DNA of 64,000 nt from Bolinopsis microptera (taxonomy: Eukaryota; Ctenophora; Tentaculata; Lobata; Bolinopsidae). The notes beneath the pieces were generated by a model, which saw only the letters and a list, made by a program, of their open reading frames with translations, did not search any database and was not told the origin of the DNA. A program made the translations under genes and the position numbers. Every line of letters starts with the position of its first letter. Within the stretch, counting starts at the first letter, position 1. Below, piece after piece: positions 1 through 28,368 of the stretch. Where the stretch lies: NCBI RefSeq assembly GCF_026151205.1, contig NC_087079.1, positions 10,034,635 to 10,098,634 of the forward strand. The letters run 5' to 3'.

Positions 1-734
1 TTGATTTTGTCTTTGTTCCCTTTAATGAGTTGTCCACTGTGTTCACTACCTCCCGCGTAATGTTTGTTAGTTTCATCATCTGAAGAGTCATCATCTCCAG
101 TGTTTAATGATGCTATTGTGCCAAACCTGGATAAATAAGAGATTAACCTTTTTAATAATTTAAACAAAAAAACAATTGATTGGTGTTTTAAAATAATAAA
201 ATTATCCTTTCTCATCACTAACATACACCGAATTGATTAAAAATTGGAGCAAATTCATATAATATTCATTTATGAATAATTTGTGCAGAGATAAAAATAA
301 AAATACCTTGGTGGATCTCGTGATGAGGGTTGACCTCCAGAGGCAATTTCTCTCAAAGTAGGAGGTTGACTACCAGTGCTAGTACCGGTAGTTACAGGAG
401 GCTGACTAGCAGTGGTTGTTGGGGGAGCAGGTATTTCTTGGACCTCATCTTGAGCATCCATACCAGATGGATCCAAAAACGTGTTCAATGCAGACTGAAA
501 TTGTAGACTTTCTTGCAACAAAAGATGGAAAACTTTAGAATGATACACATTAGCATGTAAAAATTTACAAAAGTATTGACGATGAATCAATAATTAATTA
601 GAAAATTTTACATCACCACCATTTGAAACACTAACCTCAAGCTCCCAATTAGATGCAGCAAGGAAGAATTTTGCTCTTTCAGGGTCACAGTCAGCAATGC
701 CACAGAACGTTGATACCAACTCGTCTTGATCCAT
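1..734 (-). CDS. NSFL1C: NSFL1 cofactor p47, N-terminal exons (partial gene)
   Basis: p47 is an adaptor that binds the AAA ATPase p97/VCP through UBX and SEP domains, and binds ubiquitin through an N-terminal UBA domain; it acts in Golgi and ER membrane fusion. Three minus-strand coding exons join in frame: 636-734 (33 codons, ATG at 734), 307-494, and 1-126, which continues off the left edge. Exon 1 starts MDQDELVSTFCGIADCD and ends SNWELE, continuing as SALNTFLD, which is the UBA fold of p47. Exon 2 is a Pro/Thr-rich linker (PPTTTASQPPVTTG). Exon 3 carries the p47 signature HYAGGSEHSGQ just before the region that leads to SEP. The SEP and UBX domains are outside the window. All junctions are GT-AG. 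A tttag acceptor lies 6 bases before the ATG. The family call rests on the UBA start plus the YAGGSEHSGQ motif. Confidence 0.86.
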
Positions 735-952
735 CACAAACTAAATTGAATGGGCAATAAAAAACAGTTTGAAAAAATGAAAATATTTTTACTAGAAACA
801 AAATAGTATACAATATAATGTAGATTTATAAATGTCTGATTTTTTTATAAATAGAATGACGTGTTGCATCCTCATTACAACATTGTCATCACTGGATATG
901 TTCATGAAAATTCATAAATTTCCATTTAAAAGAATGATCTGTAGTATTTGTA
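735..952. other. upstream flank of NSFL1C
   Basis: AT-rich non-coding DNA between the p47 start codon and a MITE. The only feature seen is the acceptor-like site (minus strand, exon side from 740) just upstream of the p47 ATG. Confidence 0.5.
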
Positions 953-1392
953 CAGCAATACTAAGGTAATGGGACCACTGCGGACCCTCTACCGGCCAAA
1001 CCTTGTTAACTAAGCCGCAGTCAAGGTTTGTAGTGGACATGATGTCGGAGAAGATAAAGGCCTTGCTCAGCAATGGGTAGGGTTTGCAGTTTAGCTAGCC
1101 ATGTGGCACGCTGCAACTAAATTATTCTCTAATAATTTTCAAGACTTGATGTCAATTTATAATCGGAGAATAAGACGATCTATGAAGGAGCAACCTTACA
1201 TTCTACTACATTACATTCTACTACCTATTACTCATTTCTCAAGATGTCCACTACATGATGTTGCTCTACCACTTTGACTTATGTCCCTTAAGCGCTTTTA
1301 ACTACCGTTCACCAAACCTTGACTGCGGCTTTGTTAACAAGGTTTGGCCGGTAGAGGGTCTGCAGTAGTCCCATTACCTTAGTATTGCTGTA
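951..1392. mobile_element. MITE with ~85-bp terminal inverted repeats, TA target duplication
   Basis: The ends are inverted copies of one another over about 85 bp. Each starts CAGCAATACTAAGGTAATGG and runs through ACCGGCCAAACCTTGTTAAC to GCCGCAGTCAAGGTTTG, with a few mismatches. The element spans 953-1390 and is flanked by TA on both sides (951-952, 1391-1392), as expected of a Tc1/mariner-type or other TA-inserting transposon. No open reading frame is present, so it is non-autonomous. The family beyond TA insertion is not determined. Confidence 0.8.
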
Positions 1393-1797
1393 CAACTACT
1401 ACAGAAGTAATCCCGATAACACTCAACCTCTGCCTGATCCAGAGGATGTCATCATTTTACCTTCACACAGACATTGAACGCTGTAAGAAGATGACGTTTG
1501 CTTTTTCTCAGGTAAGGGCGCCAACATGCAACGTTACACCACTGCAGCTGCACTGGTAACACTCAATTTTGAGAGAAATATTGATATTCTTTCATATATG
1601 TTATCAGAAGGTTATGGTTTCAAGTCCTGCTTGAGCATTCAATTCTAAAGTGCGCTAAAGACGTCATTAGATCTAAACCTAATGTCTAGAATCAGGTAGC
1701 CCTGTCAGTTCTAGGATGTTGTAGGTGCATCTTTCAGTAAAAATTCAAGGGGAACAACAGCCAAGTATTAATTCAATAAGTGTGCTAGCAAATTTTT

Positions 1798-3983
1798 GAA
1801 ACTGTTAAATATCATAATCGCTTTCGAAACAATCCATCTGATCAAGCTGCCCTTTTTAACGAATATTTTTATGAGCAGTTTTCTCAAGAGAGCGATTATG
1901 GCATTGACATAGATTTTCGTGATGATTGTTTTTCCAGTCTTGTGTTTAATAGAGAAGATGTTCTGTTTCGATACTTAAAAAGTTAAATCCTAACAAGGCC
2001 CCTGGCCCTGATGGGATTCATGGGAAAGTCCTCAAAAACTGTGCCCAAAGCCTTGCATACCCACTTAGTGTTTTATTTAACCTGTCTTTCTCAAGCGGAT
2101 GCATACCCCCTGATTGGAAGCTGGCACTTGTAGTACCAGTGCACAAAAGGGGTGATAAGTCTTCGGTTGAGAACTACAGGCCTATCTCGTTAACATCTCT
2201 TGTAATGAAAGTCTTTGAAAGGTGCATAAAGACTGCATTATACGCTGCATGTTCTGATCTGTTGGATGACCGACAACACGGTTTTGTTAATGAACGTTCA
2301 TGCACAACCCAAATGATACCTTTCACAGACAATCTTGCACTTGCACTGAACAACAGGTCCAGGACTGATATAATATATTTTGATTTTGCGAAAGCTTTTG
2401 ATAGCGTTTCGCATGACCTCATTTTAAGTAAATTAAAGAATATTTTTAAAGTCGATGGACTAATGCTTAAATTTATCAAGTCCTATCTTGAGGGGCGACA
2501 ACAACAAGTAGTGATAGGAGGCCAAACGTCTTCCTCTCTACCAGTTCGGTCTGGTGTCCCTCAAGGTTCTATACTTGGCCCTCTATTGTTTGTAATATTT
2601 ATAAATGACATGTTCTCCTGTGTCTCTGAAGGCACCAATATCGCCCTTTATGCAGATGACACTAAAATTTGGAGGGAGATTCTTGGTTACCCTGACCATC
2701 ACATAATCCAAAATGACATCAATAGATTGTATGATTGGTCAGTGAGAAATCGAATGAAGTTCCATCCACAAAAGTGCAAAGCCCTCTCTGTGTCCCTGCA
2801 AAGAAACGTGCTGGATAACTTGCCATTCAATACCTTCTTCTATAAACTTTCTGGAAGTGATATTGACTTTGTGCCCTCTCAGTCAGATTTAGGAGTCGCA
2901 ATAAACTCCAGGTTTAATTGGGGTGCACAATGTAAAGCGCTTGTTTCCAAAGCTAACTCCAGACTTGGACTACTTAAGAGAACATGTCATTTCACTACTG
3001 ATAAAAGGCAGAAAAGATCGTTCTATTTGGCGTTAATTAGGTCTATATTTGAACATTGTTCTGTCATATGGTCCCCTCAATCTGCAACTCATCTTCAACA
3101 GTTTGTTGCTATCCAAAAGAGGGCTATTAAATGGATCAATGGTGAACCCTACTCCAGTTATAATGACGATAAACTTGCTACAGAGCAAAAGAAGCTAAAT
3201 ATTCTCCCTGTCATGCAGAAGTTTATTTATAACGATCTTATGACCTTCTATAAAATAGTGAATAGCATAATCCCAGTTTCGCTTCCTACCTATATAGTCC
3301 TATGCCGTCCAGAGGGCACCCGATACACTAGGCACAATGCTCAAATAATTGATAGGTCGGATACTTCAACTTACATGAGTACCACTGTGCCCTGCTCGGA
3401 TGCCTTCCGAAATAGCTTCTTTCATAGATCTATGCTGAAATGGAATAGTCTACCAGTATGTATCCGGCAGTCAGAGCGGATTTCTACTTTTAAGGCCAAT
3501 CTGATCAAGTACCTCTGGGCTGCCGATACAGTCTGGCCAGACTAGCTCATCAGTCTTATGTTTCTCTGAAATGTGTTTTTGTTGGTTACAATTCTGCCGT
3601 CCAATTTCCTATCCGCTTGACCTATTCTTTTTTCTTCTATCAGTTGTGACGGAATTGTAATGAACAAAACCCATATATAATTATTTAGGATATGTTTGAT
3701 TTTTTTGTTATTGTATGTAATTCAAATTTGGTAGACGGCCCCAACGTTAATGTGGCTCTTGCTATGTGTTGGTTCAGCCGAATTAATTATTATGTAATCA
3801 AGTTTATTTTTTTCTTTTAGTTAGTTGTCATCCGGCCAAACATTAAGCAACTTATATTGCAGTTCCATTTATCAATTAGTATACCAAAATATGTGATATG
3901 TCATTGTAATTTTGCATGGCTGAAATGTAACGCTTGATTTATATATATAATAATTAATTGAATTTTCAAATAAAAAAAAAGAA
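1798..3983 (+). mobile_element. LINE (CR1/jockey-like), 5'-truncated reverse transcriptase
   Basis: Remnant of a non-LTR retrotransposon. The long open frame, in frame from about 1981 to 3545, reads NKAPGPDGIHGKVLKN, then YRPISLTSLVMKVFERC, the motif A region FDFAKAFDSVSHD, RSGVPQGSILGPLLFVIFIND and the catalytic box YADDTKIW, then the thumb and C-terminal region. Reverse-transcriptase homology continues upstream (1808-1984), but in another frame and after an in-frame TAA, so one frameshift lies near 1978-1986. No endonuclease domain is present, so it is 5'-truncated. A non-coding tail ends in an A-run near 3970-3981. CR1/jockey-like is judged from motif style, not from a tree. Not active. 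Confidence 0.85.
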
Positions 3984-4059
3984 TTGTGAACAAAGTATAA
4001 CCAGAATATCATGGCTGAAGGTTAAATAAGGGGCAGCCCACAAATCAATGATAAATGTG

Positions 4060-5870
4060 TAGGATACAAGGATACAAGGATACAAGGATACAAAAGTGAT
4101 AATTATTTTATTGAATTCACAATAGTTATAATTCTGAAATAATTTAAGGTTACACAATTCTAGTTATTTACAAATGTGTAGGGATAAAATAGAAATGTTT
4201 TATAATACTATTTTTGAGGTCCTATAGCATTATGCATTGGCCAGTATTTGAGTGGAAATCTGGGCTCTTATAGTAGGCTGTAAAATTTTCGTTCACAGAG
4301 AGAATTGAATGGATTGCTCTTGCTGTGGCAGTAAATTTTGTAGGGTCTAGTGTTTTATCGGATAGCAAACCGGCTAGGTCAGTAATATTTTTGGGATGGA
4401 AGTTAAATTTTTCTCTAACTGAGGAGTAGAGTAAACAGTCAGTTAGAACATGAATTTCGTCCTCAATAGGCCTAAGCCCCTTGCTGAAAAAGCAAAAAGT
4501 GCACCATCGATGTTCTCTTGGTACTAGGGGGGTTTCGTAACGGCCCCTCTCAATGTAAAGATTGTGGCAGCTAATACGAAACCTTGTTAAGCTTTTCCGA
4601 GCATCGGGGATCTTGACCACTCCTAAGTATGTTTCTGGTTCAAAATCATGTTTAATTTGATTGTAGAATTCTAATTTAGGTGAGGATGCCTTGGCAGATT
4701 TCCAGGTATCCACAAATTCTTCCCTCATGTTGTGACTGATTTGGGTAGAGCTTGGATTTTGAAGAGGATGAGTGGGGGAAGTTATATTTGGTGAGAAGAT
4801 TAGAGATGTTGGTGTACCAAGGAAGGCCCAGCATAATCTGCTCGTGAAATGCAGCGGAGAGAAGTTCATTTTCAGTGCTTTCAAGGCGACTATAGAAATC
4901 TATTGCAAGTTTGCAGGCTTCAAAGAAGAGGGGGTGGCGCCCACTTTCGCCCCAGCAGCCTATATTTGATGCTTTTGAATGGACAGACAAGGACCACTTG
5001 ATAAACTTAAGGTGGAATCTTTCATAGTGGTCTTGTGAGATGTACCTGAGAGTATGCTGGGGGTTGGCTTTGCTATCTGTTTTGGAGAGGTATCTCATGG
5101 TTTTTGAGTGAGGACATAAGATTTGGCAGCCATAGAGCAGTATCGGTTTTATTAGAGAGTCAAATAGAATGTTTAGGGAACGGTGAGAGAGGGCATCTTT
5201 GACGATATTGCCTTTGAGGCCATAGAAAGCACGGAGAGCCTTGGCCCTCAGTTCAGTATTTGCTGCTGTAAAAGATCCATTTCTGTGGAATATAATGCCA
5301 AGATAGCAGTATTTTTCGGTGTGTTGGATGGGCTGGCCTCCCAAAATGAATGTTTCATAGGATTGTTTTCTTTTAGGAGGGCAGAATATGATAATCTTGG
5401 TTTTTTTAATGTTTACTTCAAGGCCCATAGAGTTACAGAAGTCGAATAGGATGTTTATATTGTCTTGCAAGGCCTTGGGACTTAGGGCAAGTAGGACAAG
5501 ATCGTCAGCCCAGAGCAGATGTGATATTAGGACGTCAGCTAGAATAGGATAATCACCAACAGATTTCAGGAGAGATGACAAGTCGTTGATATAGATTTTA
5601 AAAAGGTCCGGTGATAGGGGGTGTCCCTGCTCTGTTCCTTTTCCAATGTCAATATTAGGGGACAAGAGTTTGGAGATTTTTATATGAGCTATTGAGTTTC
5701 TATACATATCACTTAGGCAATTGAAGAAGTTTCCAGTTATTCCAAGGCATGTGATTTTGTGCAGAAGGAGGTCCCTACATACAGTGTCAAGTATAGAAAC
5801 CTCAGTATATATTGTAAAATTTACAGAAAATCTATTCAAACTAAGATTAATGCTTTTAATTAAATGATTC
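4060..5870 (-). mobile_element. LINE, minus strand, reverse transcriptase with frameshift and short tandem 3' tail
   Basis: Second non-LTR element, facing the first. Open frame 4676-5839 encodes a partial reverse transcriptase: EQGHPLSPDLFKIYINDLSS, the catalytic box LLWADDLVLLALS (Trp-Ala-Asp-Asp rather than the usual Tyr/Phe), and NIKKTKIIIFCPPK, then a long thumb region. The C-terminal part continues in another frame (4222-4884: KLEFYNQIKHDFEPETYLGV, then a Cys/His segment ending HVLTDCLL), so a frameshift lies between about 4676 and 4760. The 3' end is marked by four tandem copies of an 8-bp unit (GGATACAA on the plus strand, 4066-4096), the kind of short tail used by CR1/L2-type LINEs. 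The N-terminus is missing. Confidence 0.82.
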
Positions 5871-6229
5871 TGCTTTACTGTTTACGATCGGCAATTATCC
5901 AATATATCGATGGGTGCAATTCAAAAAAAATAAGACAAATGTATTTTAATCCCAAAACGAATAGTTTTAAAATTGCGCGAACAATATTTTTATGAGTTTG
6001 CCTTCTTGCATGGCTCTTTTAAGTACTTGGTGAGGTATAAAACGTGTGTCAACGTATCAAAATTGTTTAATTAAAAAAATTACAAATTTGTCGCAAAAAA
6101 ATGCGTGTTTGTGCTTGGTGCTGCGTGGCCATTTTAAAAATATTTTGGTACATTTGTATATTTGTTGCAAAAATTTATAAAAAATCGGACAAAAATGTTT
6201 AAAAACTTTTTTCGAAACAAAACTAGTAA

Positions 6230-6266
6230 GTTTACAACGTACCAGGACGCGCGCCGAGTTGGACTC
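6230..6266 (-). repeat. dispersed GC-rich repeat, copy 1
   Basis: The reverse complement of this stretch (GAGTCCAACTCGGCGCGCGT followed by CCTGGT) is identical over 26 bp to 29634-29659. Similarity continues a further dozen bases (GTTGTAAAC). Confidence 0.7.
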
Positions 6267-6665
6267 AGATATGGAACAAATATTTTACAAGTATTACCCG
6301 TTAACAAATACAATATATTTATTTAAAATTTATCAAAACATTTTATTATTTTAAAAACCTAATCAAACTTCTCGCAGTGAAATAAAAATTCGCTTTTTGC
6401 CACATATGCATGAGGATGGCAAAAGCCACAATATGGCCGCGCGGCGGGCCCACACCTCGGTGCAAAATAAATATGATTTAATTTGTTTAATAAAATATTG
6501 ACTATCAAATTGAAACTTTTTGAGAGTTTGAATTACATGCCATAGTAAAATGATTGAGTAAAATGAATATTTATTTGTAAATCAGTCATTTTAAAACTTT
6601 TTGAGTTTAATTATACCACATCGTTTTAGCGTTTCCGAGATTTTAAGAACTATAAATTTAATCAT

Positions 6666-6775
6666 TGTCCATTGTTAATGGACTAGCCCGGCGCGCGCTA
6701 CTTCGTAGCACTTGGCTCGAGAAGAAAGCGGCGCGCGCAACTTCGAAGAAATGTATACGAGTTACATCCGTCAAT
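6666..6775 (+). repeat. ~110-bp dispersed GC-rich repeat, copy 1
   Basis: Shared with 29340-29455. Both run CCATTGTTAATGG, CCCGGCGCGCGCTACTTCG, GAAGAAAGCGGCGCGCGC, CTTCGAAGAAAT and ACATCCGTCAAT in the same order. A shorter inverted relative is at 30355-30411. Non-coding, and it stands out against an AT-rich background. Confidence 0.75.
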
Positions 6776-7475
6776 ATAAATCATAAATTAACATATTTGT
6801 TGTGCTTTTGTGCTTTTTATTTGTGCCAGCAAAATAAAGATAATCAGTAGTGAATTTTTTTGAAACCCATATAATATTGACAATTTATCAGCATAACTTT
6901 TTCAAATTCAACTTTGCTTTGGAATAACTATTTTAAAGTTACGACTGCATACCTTGATGATACGAATCGTAAATTTATGTTGTTTACAGTGCACTCCAAG
7001 TTCTGGAGTCCAATGTATGTGTGATGAAGGGGAACCTTCACATTTAATAATATATCTCAGTTTTCCTGACTATGCTGAGTTGAATGGTGGGGCTGCATAG
7101 ACCTAGTGTAGTGGAGTCTTTAGCTAATAGCTTACCATTGCGATCGATGGCACAAGCGACTCTAACCTGCACTCATACGCCTCTAATGGCAAATTATCAA
7201 TGCCACTGAACTACCAGACCCTGTTATGGTATATTTAAGTACAATATAGTGTAGATATATTGGAGGGGTATCTAAGAATGATTCTTGATCTTAGGGCTGG
7301 CCCCTCTTGATTTTACATTCAATCACCTTCTTCTGATCATTCGAGTCAACGAACAAAACATCGCATAATTACACAAATGTGCAACCCCATATTGGTCAAA
7401 CAGATCCTTAGCTATCTCCCTAGGCTAGGTGGCGAAAGGATTCGAACCCTGGACCTTCTGCACAGAAAGCTGAAG

Positions 7476-7545
7476 CAGTGGTGTAACGAAGGTCCCGCTG
7501 ACCCTGCTGTGCGCCATTTTAGGGGGGGGGGGGGGGGCATGCAAA
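7476..7545 (+). mobile_element. end of a hAT-type MITE, followed by a 16-base G run
   Basis: CAGTGGTGTAACGAAGGTCC, then CGCTGACCCTGCTGTG, matches the inverted right end of the complete element at 42357-42643 (CAGTGGCGTAACGAAAGGCC read on its minus strand). Only this end was recognised. A run of 16 G (7522-7537) follows. Confidence 0.6.
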
Positions 7546-8048
7546 TCTATGATTTAAACCAATAGAAACTAGCCATTTTGATTGATTTTCCTTTAACAGG
7601 GAGCTGGTTATGCTAAACAGCTAAGGAATATTAGAACTTAGCCATCACTCTGATCAATATGTTTCACTGTTCATTACTTCAGATGAAAATGGTTTAACAT
7701 AGTAATTGGTAGTAACTTCGATGCGTCAGTGGGAGAAGAACCCAATACCTTGACTTCATTAAGCAACAATAAGGGCATTGTATTTCCTCAATCAAACACA
7801 AAATTCCAGCCAATTTAGTATTTATGGAAGGTAAGTTAGCAAGAGCTCAAGAGATGCCCATTTTTTTCACAAGGTGGTTTAGTGCCCTCACTGCTACTGA
7901 GCAGTAGTGTGGCCTGAGCATTGTCTTCCTCAACTTATTGGGATTAAATTATGCATACTAACTCACGGGTCCGTATTGCCTGATTTAAGTTACAGAAAAG
8001 CCAGCGGATGGCTAGCGGGCGCCTAACGGAGATGCACTAAAATGCAGC

Positions 8049-9345
8049 ATTCTGTTACTGTTACTGTTTAGTCCTGGACGGCTTTAATCCGTAACCGGGT
8101 TTCTCCTCCGGAGTAGGACCTCAAAATTTCTTACTGGTAGAGGTTCGCCGTTCGGCCTCCCTTCTAAGGGAATCCACGGAGATAGGTGCGAATAATGGGC
8201 TATCTGGATAAGCCTTCAAGCCCTCGCGGATCCTTAAGTATCGTCCTTTCTGTACTGGCTGTGCACATGAGGACTTCCCAGCGACCTGTGGGGCAATATG
8301 TCTGCCACTGAAATCAAAGCAACAGAGCAGAATTATTATTATAAGACATAATCGTCCCGAGAATTAATGGCCAGATGTACGGGCAGCCAACTGACCATTT
8401 TCCTCGTGAGAGTCATTCCATACTAATCATGAGTTGGGACAGTGAAAGACCCTCAGAAATTCTGTCCCACCTCCTAAAGTTTCTGCGAGGAATTGTTTGG
8501 GTTTAGTTTTGTGGTTATTATTTGATCGAGTTATAATTGGACGTGCTTGTGAGAGGTTCACAGGATTTCAGTGTCGTGGGGAGGCTGGAAGATCTCTCTT
8601 TTTGGATAGGGTTTCAGATTTTGTGAAGAATTTGATTATGTTTTTAGTAATGTGTTTTTTTGTGTCTTTATTTTTTAGTAGTTCTTCTAATGTGAGAATG
8701 GGTTTTCCAAAGGTGTATTGTCTTTCTTTTGTGAAGGCTGCACAGTCTAGTAGGATGTGCATAGCAGTTTCATTTTCCTCAGCGTCTTTACAGTAGTCAC
8801 ATTTTGGGCTGTCTGCAAGTTTTGCTCGGAAGGCATGGTTGTTGAGGTTGTTGTGTCCAGTTAAGATTTTAGTGAGAATTGCTGTGTCTTGTTTGTCTAG
8901 ATGTTTAATTGCCTTTGTTAGCCAATTGTGTAAGGTTTTCATGGCAAGTTTTGATTGTAATGTGTTTAATGATCGTTTTGTCAAGTGCTTTGATAGCGGC
9001 TTGAGAGTCGGAGTAAATGATTATGTTTTTGTTTTGTGTGTCTTTATCTAGTAAGTTAAGGGCCAGTCTGTTAATGGCAAAGGTTTCTGCTTGGAATACA
9101 GAGTTTGAGTTATTCAGCTTGCCGTGTTTCCGAATAACCTGAGCCTTCCCTTGGGTCAATGATATGAAAGTCAAATCCTGTGTTGTCTTTTTCATCCTTG
9201 GAGCCATCTGTGTATCCTATTATGACATCCTGGTTTTGTGTTACTTTAAAGTTAGATCTAGTTTGGCTTTGCAGATCATAAAAAATCACATTTTCTCCCA
9301 TAACTTCAAAGGGAAGCATTTTAGGGTGTTTTGTTGTTCATAACT
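8049..9345 (-). mobile_element. LINE 3' half with RNase H domain, frameshifted
   Basis: Minus-strand remnant of a non-LTR element of the kind that carries RNase H after the reverse transcriptase. Three pieces in different frames are read in order: 9110-9319 with IIGYTDGSKDEKD (first RNase H Asp), 8905-9207 with AETFAINRLALNLL and NIIIYSDSQAAIKAL (Glu and second Asp regions), and 8568-8984 with a downstream Cys/His segment (CDYCKDAEENETAMHILLDC). At least two frameshifts separate them. Downstream, 8049-8071 holds a short (CAGTAA)n run on the minus strand, a plausible 3' tail. The reverse transcriptase part is missing. Inactive. Confidence 0.8.
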
Positions 9346-10189
9346 CATATATGAATGTGCTAGTTGCGGTTATTTTGCGTCCTTCAAAAAGTCGCTAGCA
9401 CATTCCTATCAAAATTTTAGAAAAATCAGTAAATATGAAAAACGAAAAATGTGCCTAAATTTGTTGTTTGGCTTTGAAGTCCAATAGATCTGAAGATAAA
9501 TGAGGAAAAACATTTTTGAGGTTATCAAAAACTGTGCCAGAATTCAGAGAACAAGTTCATGTTAACCATCAAATCAATCCGATCTTCACTGACTGACTTT
9601 TTGGTTAAAATAAGTCTGAAAAGGACAATTTCAACTTTTTGACTTTTTTAAACTTTAAAACTTTATAACACACCAGCCTTTTTAGATACGATATCAAGAT
9701 TTTACACACACCTTGAAATAGATGTGAATAGACGGCGAGCAAAATTTCAACCCGATACCGCAAGAAATGATTAACTTATATATATAGCCTCTCCACGAAA
9801 CAAATTGTGTTTTTCCGAAAATTCCACTCTAACCAGGAAGTGCTCGATTACAAAAATGGGTATTCTCAAAATAATTTTATTTGATGTGGAAACAGTGCGC
9901 TAGATGGTCACTGAACTGCCTATGAGGTCATTTGGGTTGGACGGCACAAACCACTGTTTTGGTGTATGCCCCCTTAAGGCACTTGAAGACCAGAAGAGCT
10001 ATTTTGAACTTGATTCTGAACTAGACTGAGTTGCAGTAATCTAAGAAACAGAGTTGGAGCGAACTGAACTTTAAGGTCATGGCAAAATATCATATTATAA
10101 TTTGTTACATGATATATTGATAAGTTGTTGAAACCATTTTAAGTAACAATCTAAGTGAATTGGTGATTGCCTATATTACGTTATTACAG
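9346..10189. other. upstream flank of the protein kinase C gene
   Basis: No gene recognised. AT-rich sequence ending in a pyrimidine-poor acceptor (ttattacag at 10181-10189) that defines the start of the first coding exon. Any upstream non-coding exon or promoter could not be identified. Confidence 0.5.
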
Positions 10190-26150
<15,961 letters not shown>

Positions 26151-27231
26151 GCACCACGTGTAAAGCTTTGAGCACGTGGAGTCGCTGAAATTGTGCACGT
26201 GTGAAAGATTTTGCGCGGCGCATATCGTGCATGTGTGATTACAGTGCGCGGCGCTACGACGAGTTTAGTCTTAACGGAAGAATAGAAGGAGTACTTAGAT
26301 TAAGATATTATCGATTGTACAGAAAGTTTGTTTCTGTCGTGTATTCTGCAGTCTGGTAGCCAGCAAGTATTCGGCTACTGTATGTCCGTGTGTAAGTTTG
26401 TATGATACCTGTTTTTGTTGATTTTGCTAATAGTTTGATTAACGGTTTTTTTGGTCATTTAATTATTACTGGATTAGATTTAAGTTTGAACTGTTTAGCA
26501 CCTAATTTGGGCGTTTTGAGGACTATTTCATGAGACATCGTTCTTAGGAAATCATGTATTATTATAGTATCGATTGGTATAATATTCTGTAATTACGTTT
26601 GTTATTTTCACCTGGCATATGAATTAATTTTAACAACTTCAAAATATTCCGTGGGCTCATTGTTATATTGATTATCAGTTTCATTAATTTTAATTCAGAG
26701 TTCAGTTTTTTTGCAATCGTCTGATAAAGTCGTGACTGTGTAGATCTGTAATTAGTATTATTAAGTAAATATTAAAATTAGTATACTCTATCATAGTTGG
26801 ATATATACGTACATAGTTTTGTCACATACCACCAAGTAATAGTAACAGTTTCGATGAATGTAAAAACGACTGGTTTTGATTTTTGATGTTTTATGGTGAA
26901 ATTTTCATGCGCTTAATCGTACTTCTTCAAGGACTTCTGACAAATACAGTACTTAAAGTACTACTATGGGTGTTATTGATAAATCTCATTCAAATATCGA
27001 CAACAACAGTATCATTATGATTAATAAATGTATGATATAGATATTTTAATAAAAGCTTACATTTACTCTGTGTATGATCTGGAAGTTGATTATCATAAGA
27101 ATAGACGGGTTTAGATAACGTTTTATCTGATCCCTGCTCAATAACTATAGTCGAGGAGCTCCATTTCAACTTCATCCCTCGCTGTCATGGCGATCAAATA
27201 ATTTCAATTAAGTTAACAGTTAGGGGTCGTT
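26151..27231. other. downstream flank of the kinase gene
   Basis: 3' region after the kinase TGA. AT-rich, with no gene or recognised repeat. A polyadenylation site could not be assigned with confidence. Confidence 0.5.
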
Positions 27232-27389
27232 CACATATTACGTAATCAGCCGAGGGGGAGGGGGCTTTCCGAATGATTACTTTAGTGTAATTTTGACACA
27301 ATAGCTATGTGTAAAAATTATTACGGAGGGGGAGGGGGGGTTAAAAATTGGTCAAAAAGTGATTACTTAATATTATGTGAACGACCCCT
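27232..27389. mobile_element. 158-bp MITE with ~25-bp terminal inverted repeats
   Basis: Ends are AGGGGTCGTTCACATATTAC and its inverse (CATAATATTAAGTAATCAC variant, then GAACGACCCCT). The interior has two GAGGGGGAGGGGG tracts. No clear target duplication. Confidence 0.75.
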
Positions 27390-28110
27390 CATGATGTACT
27401 CGATTTAAGGTCCAGTTTGTTAAAAGTTATTTCGATCACTTTTACCCAGATTCCTTTCTCTGATAGTATTATAATTACAGTCACAATTATGGAGTCACGT
27501 TTTTGAGCTGTTTTTGTACAATACACTTACGTAGTTTAATGACGATTCAATAATTATATAATATGATACAGCATCTCTCCAGTTTGGGAAGATGATGTAT
27601 GAAATGAAATGCGGGCTTCTCGACAAAACATAATTTTTATGGTATCAATGATAACTTTTTACTATTGTTTACTAAACATGTTTCCTGATCAAATTTGTTT
27701 AGCTTAGTTAAAATTATGTAAATATCGCGGTACTGTAAATATCAAGAGACCTCGCTCGGTGGCTCTGCTTTTACACGCCCCGCCCCAGTGAGATATTACT
27801 GGGCAGCACTCAGCTTGTCAGTGTCATTCCGCCATATCTATGAACACTATTAGTCTAGAGTCAGAACGTGCTAAATCACTCTACATTATAACTTCGAAAT
27901 GTTTCGAAAAGACAATTGAAACCAACCTGAATCGATTATTTTTGAACGTTGATTCACGATGTCAATCCTTCGCATCTCGCCGATCTGCATACGTGGTTAT
28001 CTGCATATGTGGTTGCGAGAAGCATTATTGGATGCGCGCGCGACCCAGTAGTGCATCGCGCTACAATTTTGAACGCTAATTCCGAATCACCCTACTCCCT
28101 TGTCATACGT

Positions 28111-28191
28111 TGTATGACTCGCCGCGCACGAGTGCGCGGCTCCCCTTCACTATAGTGAAGCGACAGTGGGGGTCACCACGTGATCTGATAC
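28111..28191 (+). repeat. GC-rich hairpin element, copy 1
   Basis: TGTATGACTCGCCGCGCACG, then AGTGCGCGGCTCCCC, CACTATAGTGAAGCGAC and GGGGGTCACCACGTGAT. It shares order and sequence with 30671-30742 and, inverted, with 30414-30490. It contains small internal hairpins (CGCGCAC/GTGCGCG; TTCACTATAGTGAA). Confidence 0.75.
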
Positions 28192-28267
28192 AACTACTCC
28201 CTAAGCACTAAGCCAATGGCATAAAAGTAAGAATTACTCAAGGGTTTTTCCATTTTCTCCACAAAAA

Positions 28268-28361
28268 AGCTAGGATTCCTGATTCCGGGGATCACACTAT
28301 ACTACACATTTGATACCAATTACTTTAAAGTTGGAATTTCAGATTCTTTATGCCACTGGGT
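28268..28361 (-). pseudogene. broken copy of the secreted lectin-like gene, fragment A
   Basis: About 90 bp matches the intact gene in the pyruvate carboxylase intron (37701-37790): ATTTGATACCAATTACTTTA, AAGTTGGA and AGATTCTTTATGCCACTGGG. The match stops at CACTGGGTC. The gene sequence resumes at 29478, so about 1.1 kb of unrelated repeats splits this copy. Confidence 0.7.
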
Positions 28362-28368
28362 CCGCTCC

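Larger units (their letters stand above)
5871..8040. other. repeat-rich intergenic region, no gene seen
   Basis: Mostly AT-rich sequence with no supported gene. It holds two short GC-rich pieces that recur 23 kb away (6230-6266 and 6666-6775) and a transposon end at 7476. The open frame at 6665-6850 is made by the repeat and shows no protein family. Confidence 0.55.

Noticed and set aside
7425-7465. tRNA-like B box (minus strand GGGTTCGAATCC) near 7439
   Set aside because: No cloverleaf, anticodon stem or acceptor stem could be built around it. At most it is a tRNA-derived SINE relic.
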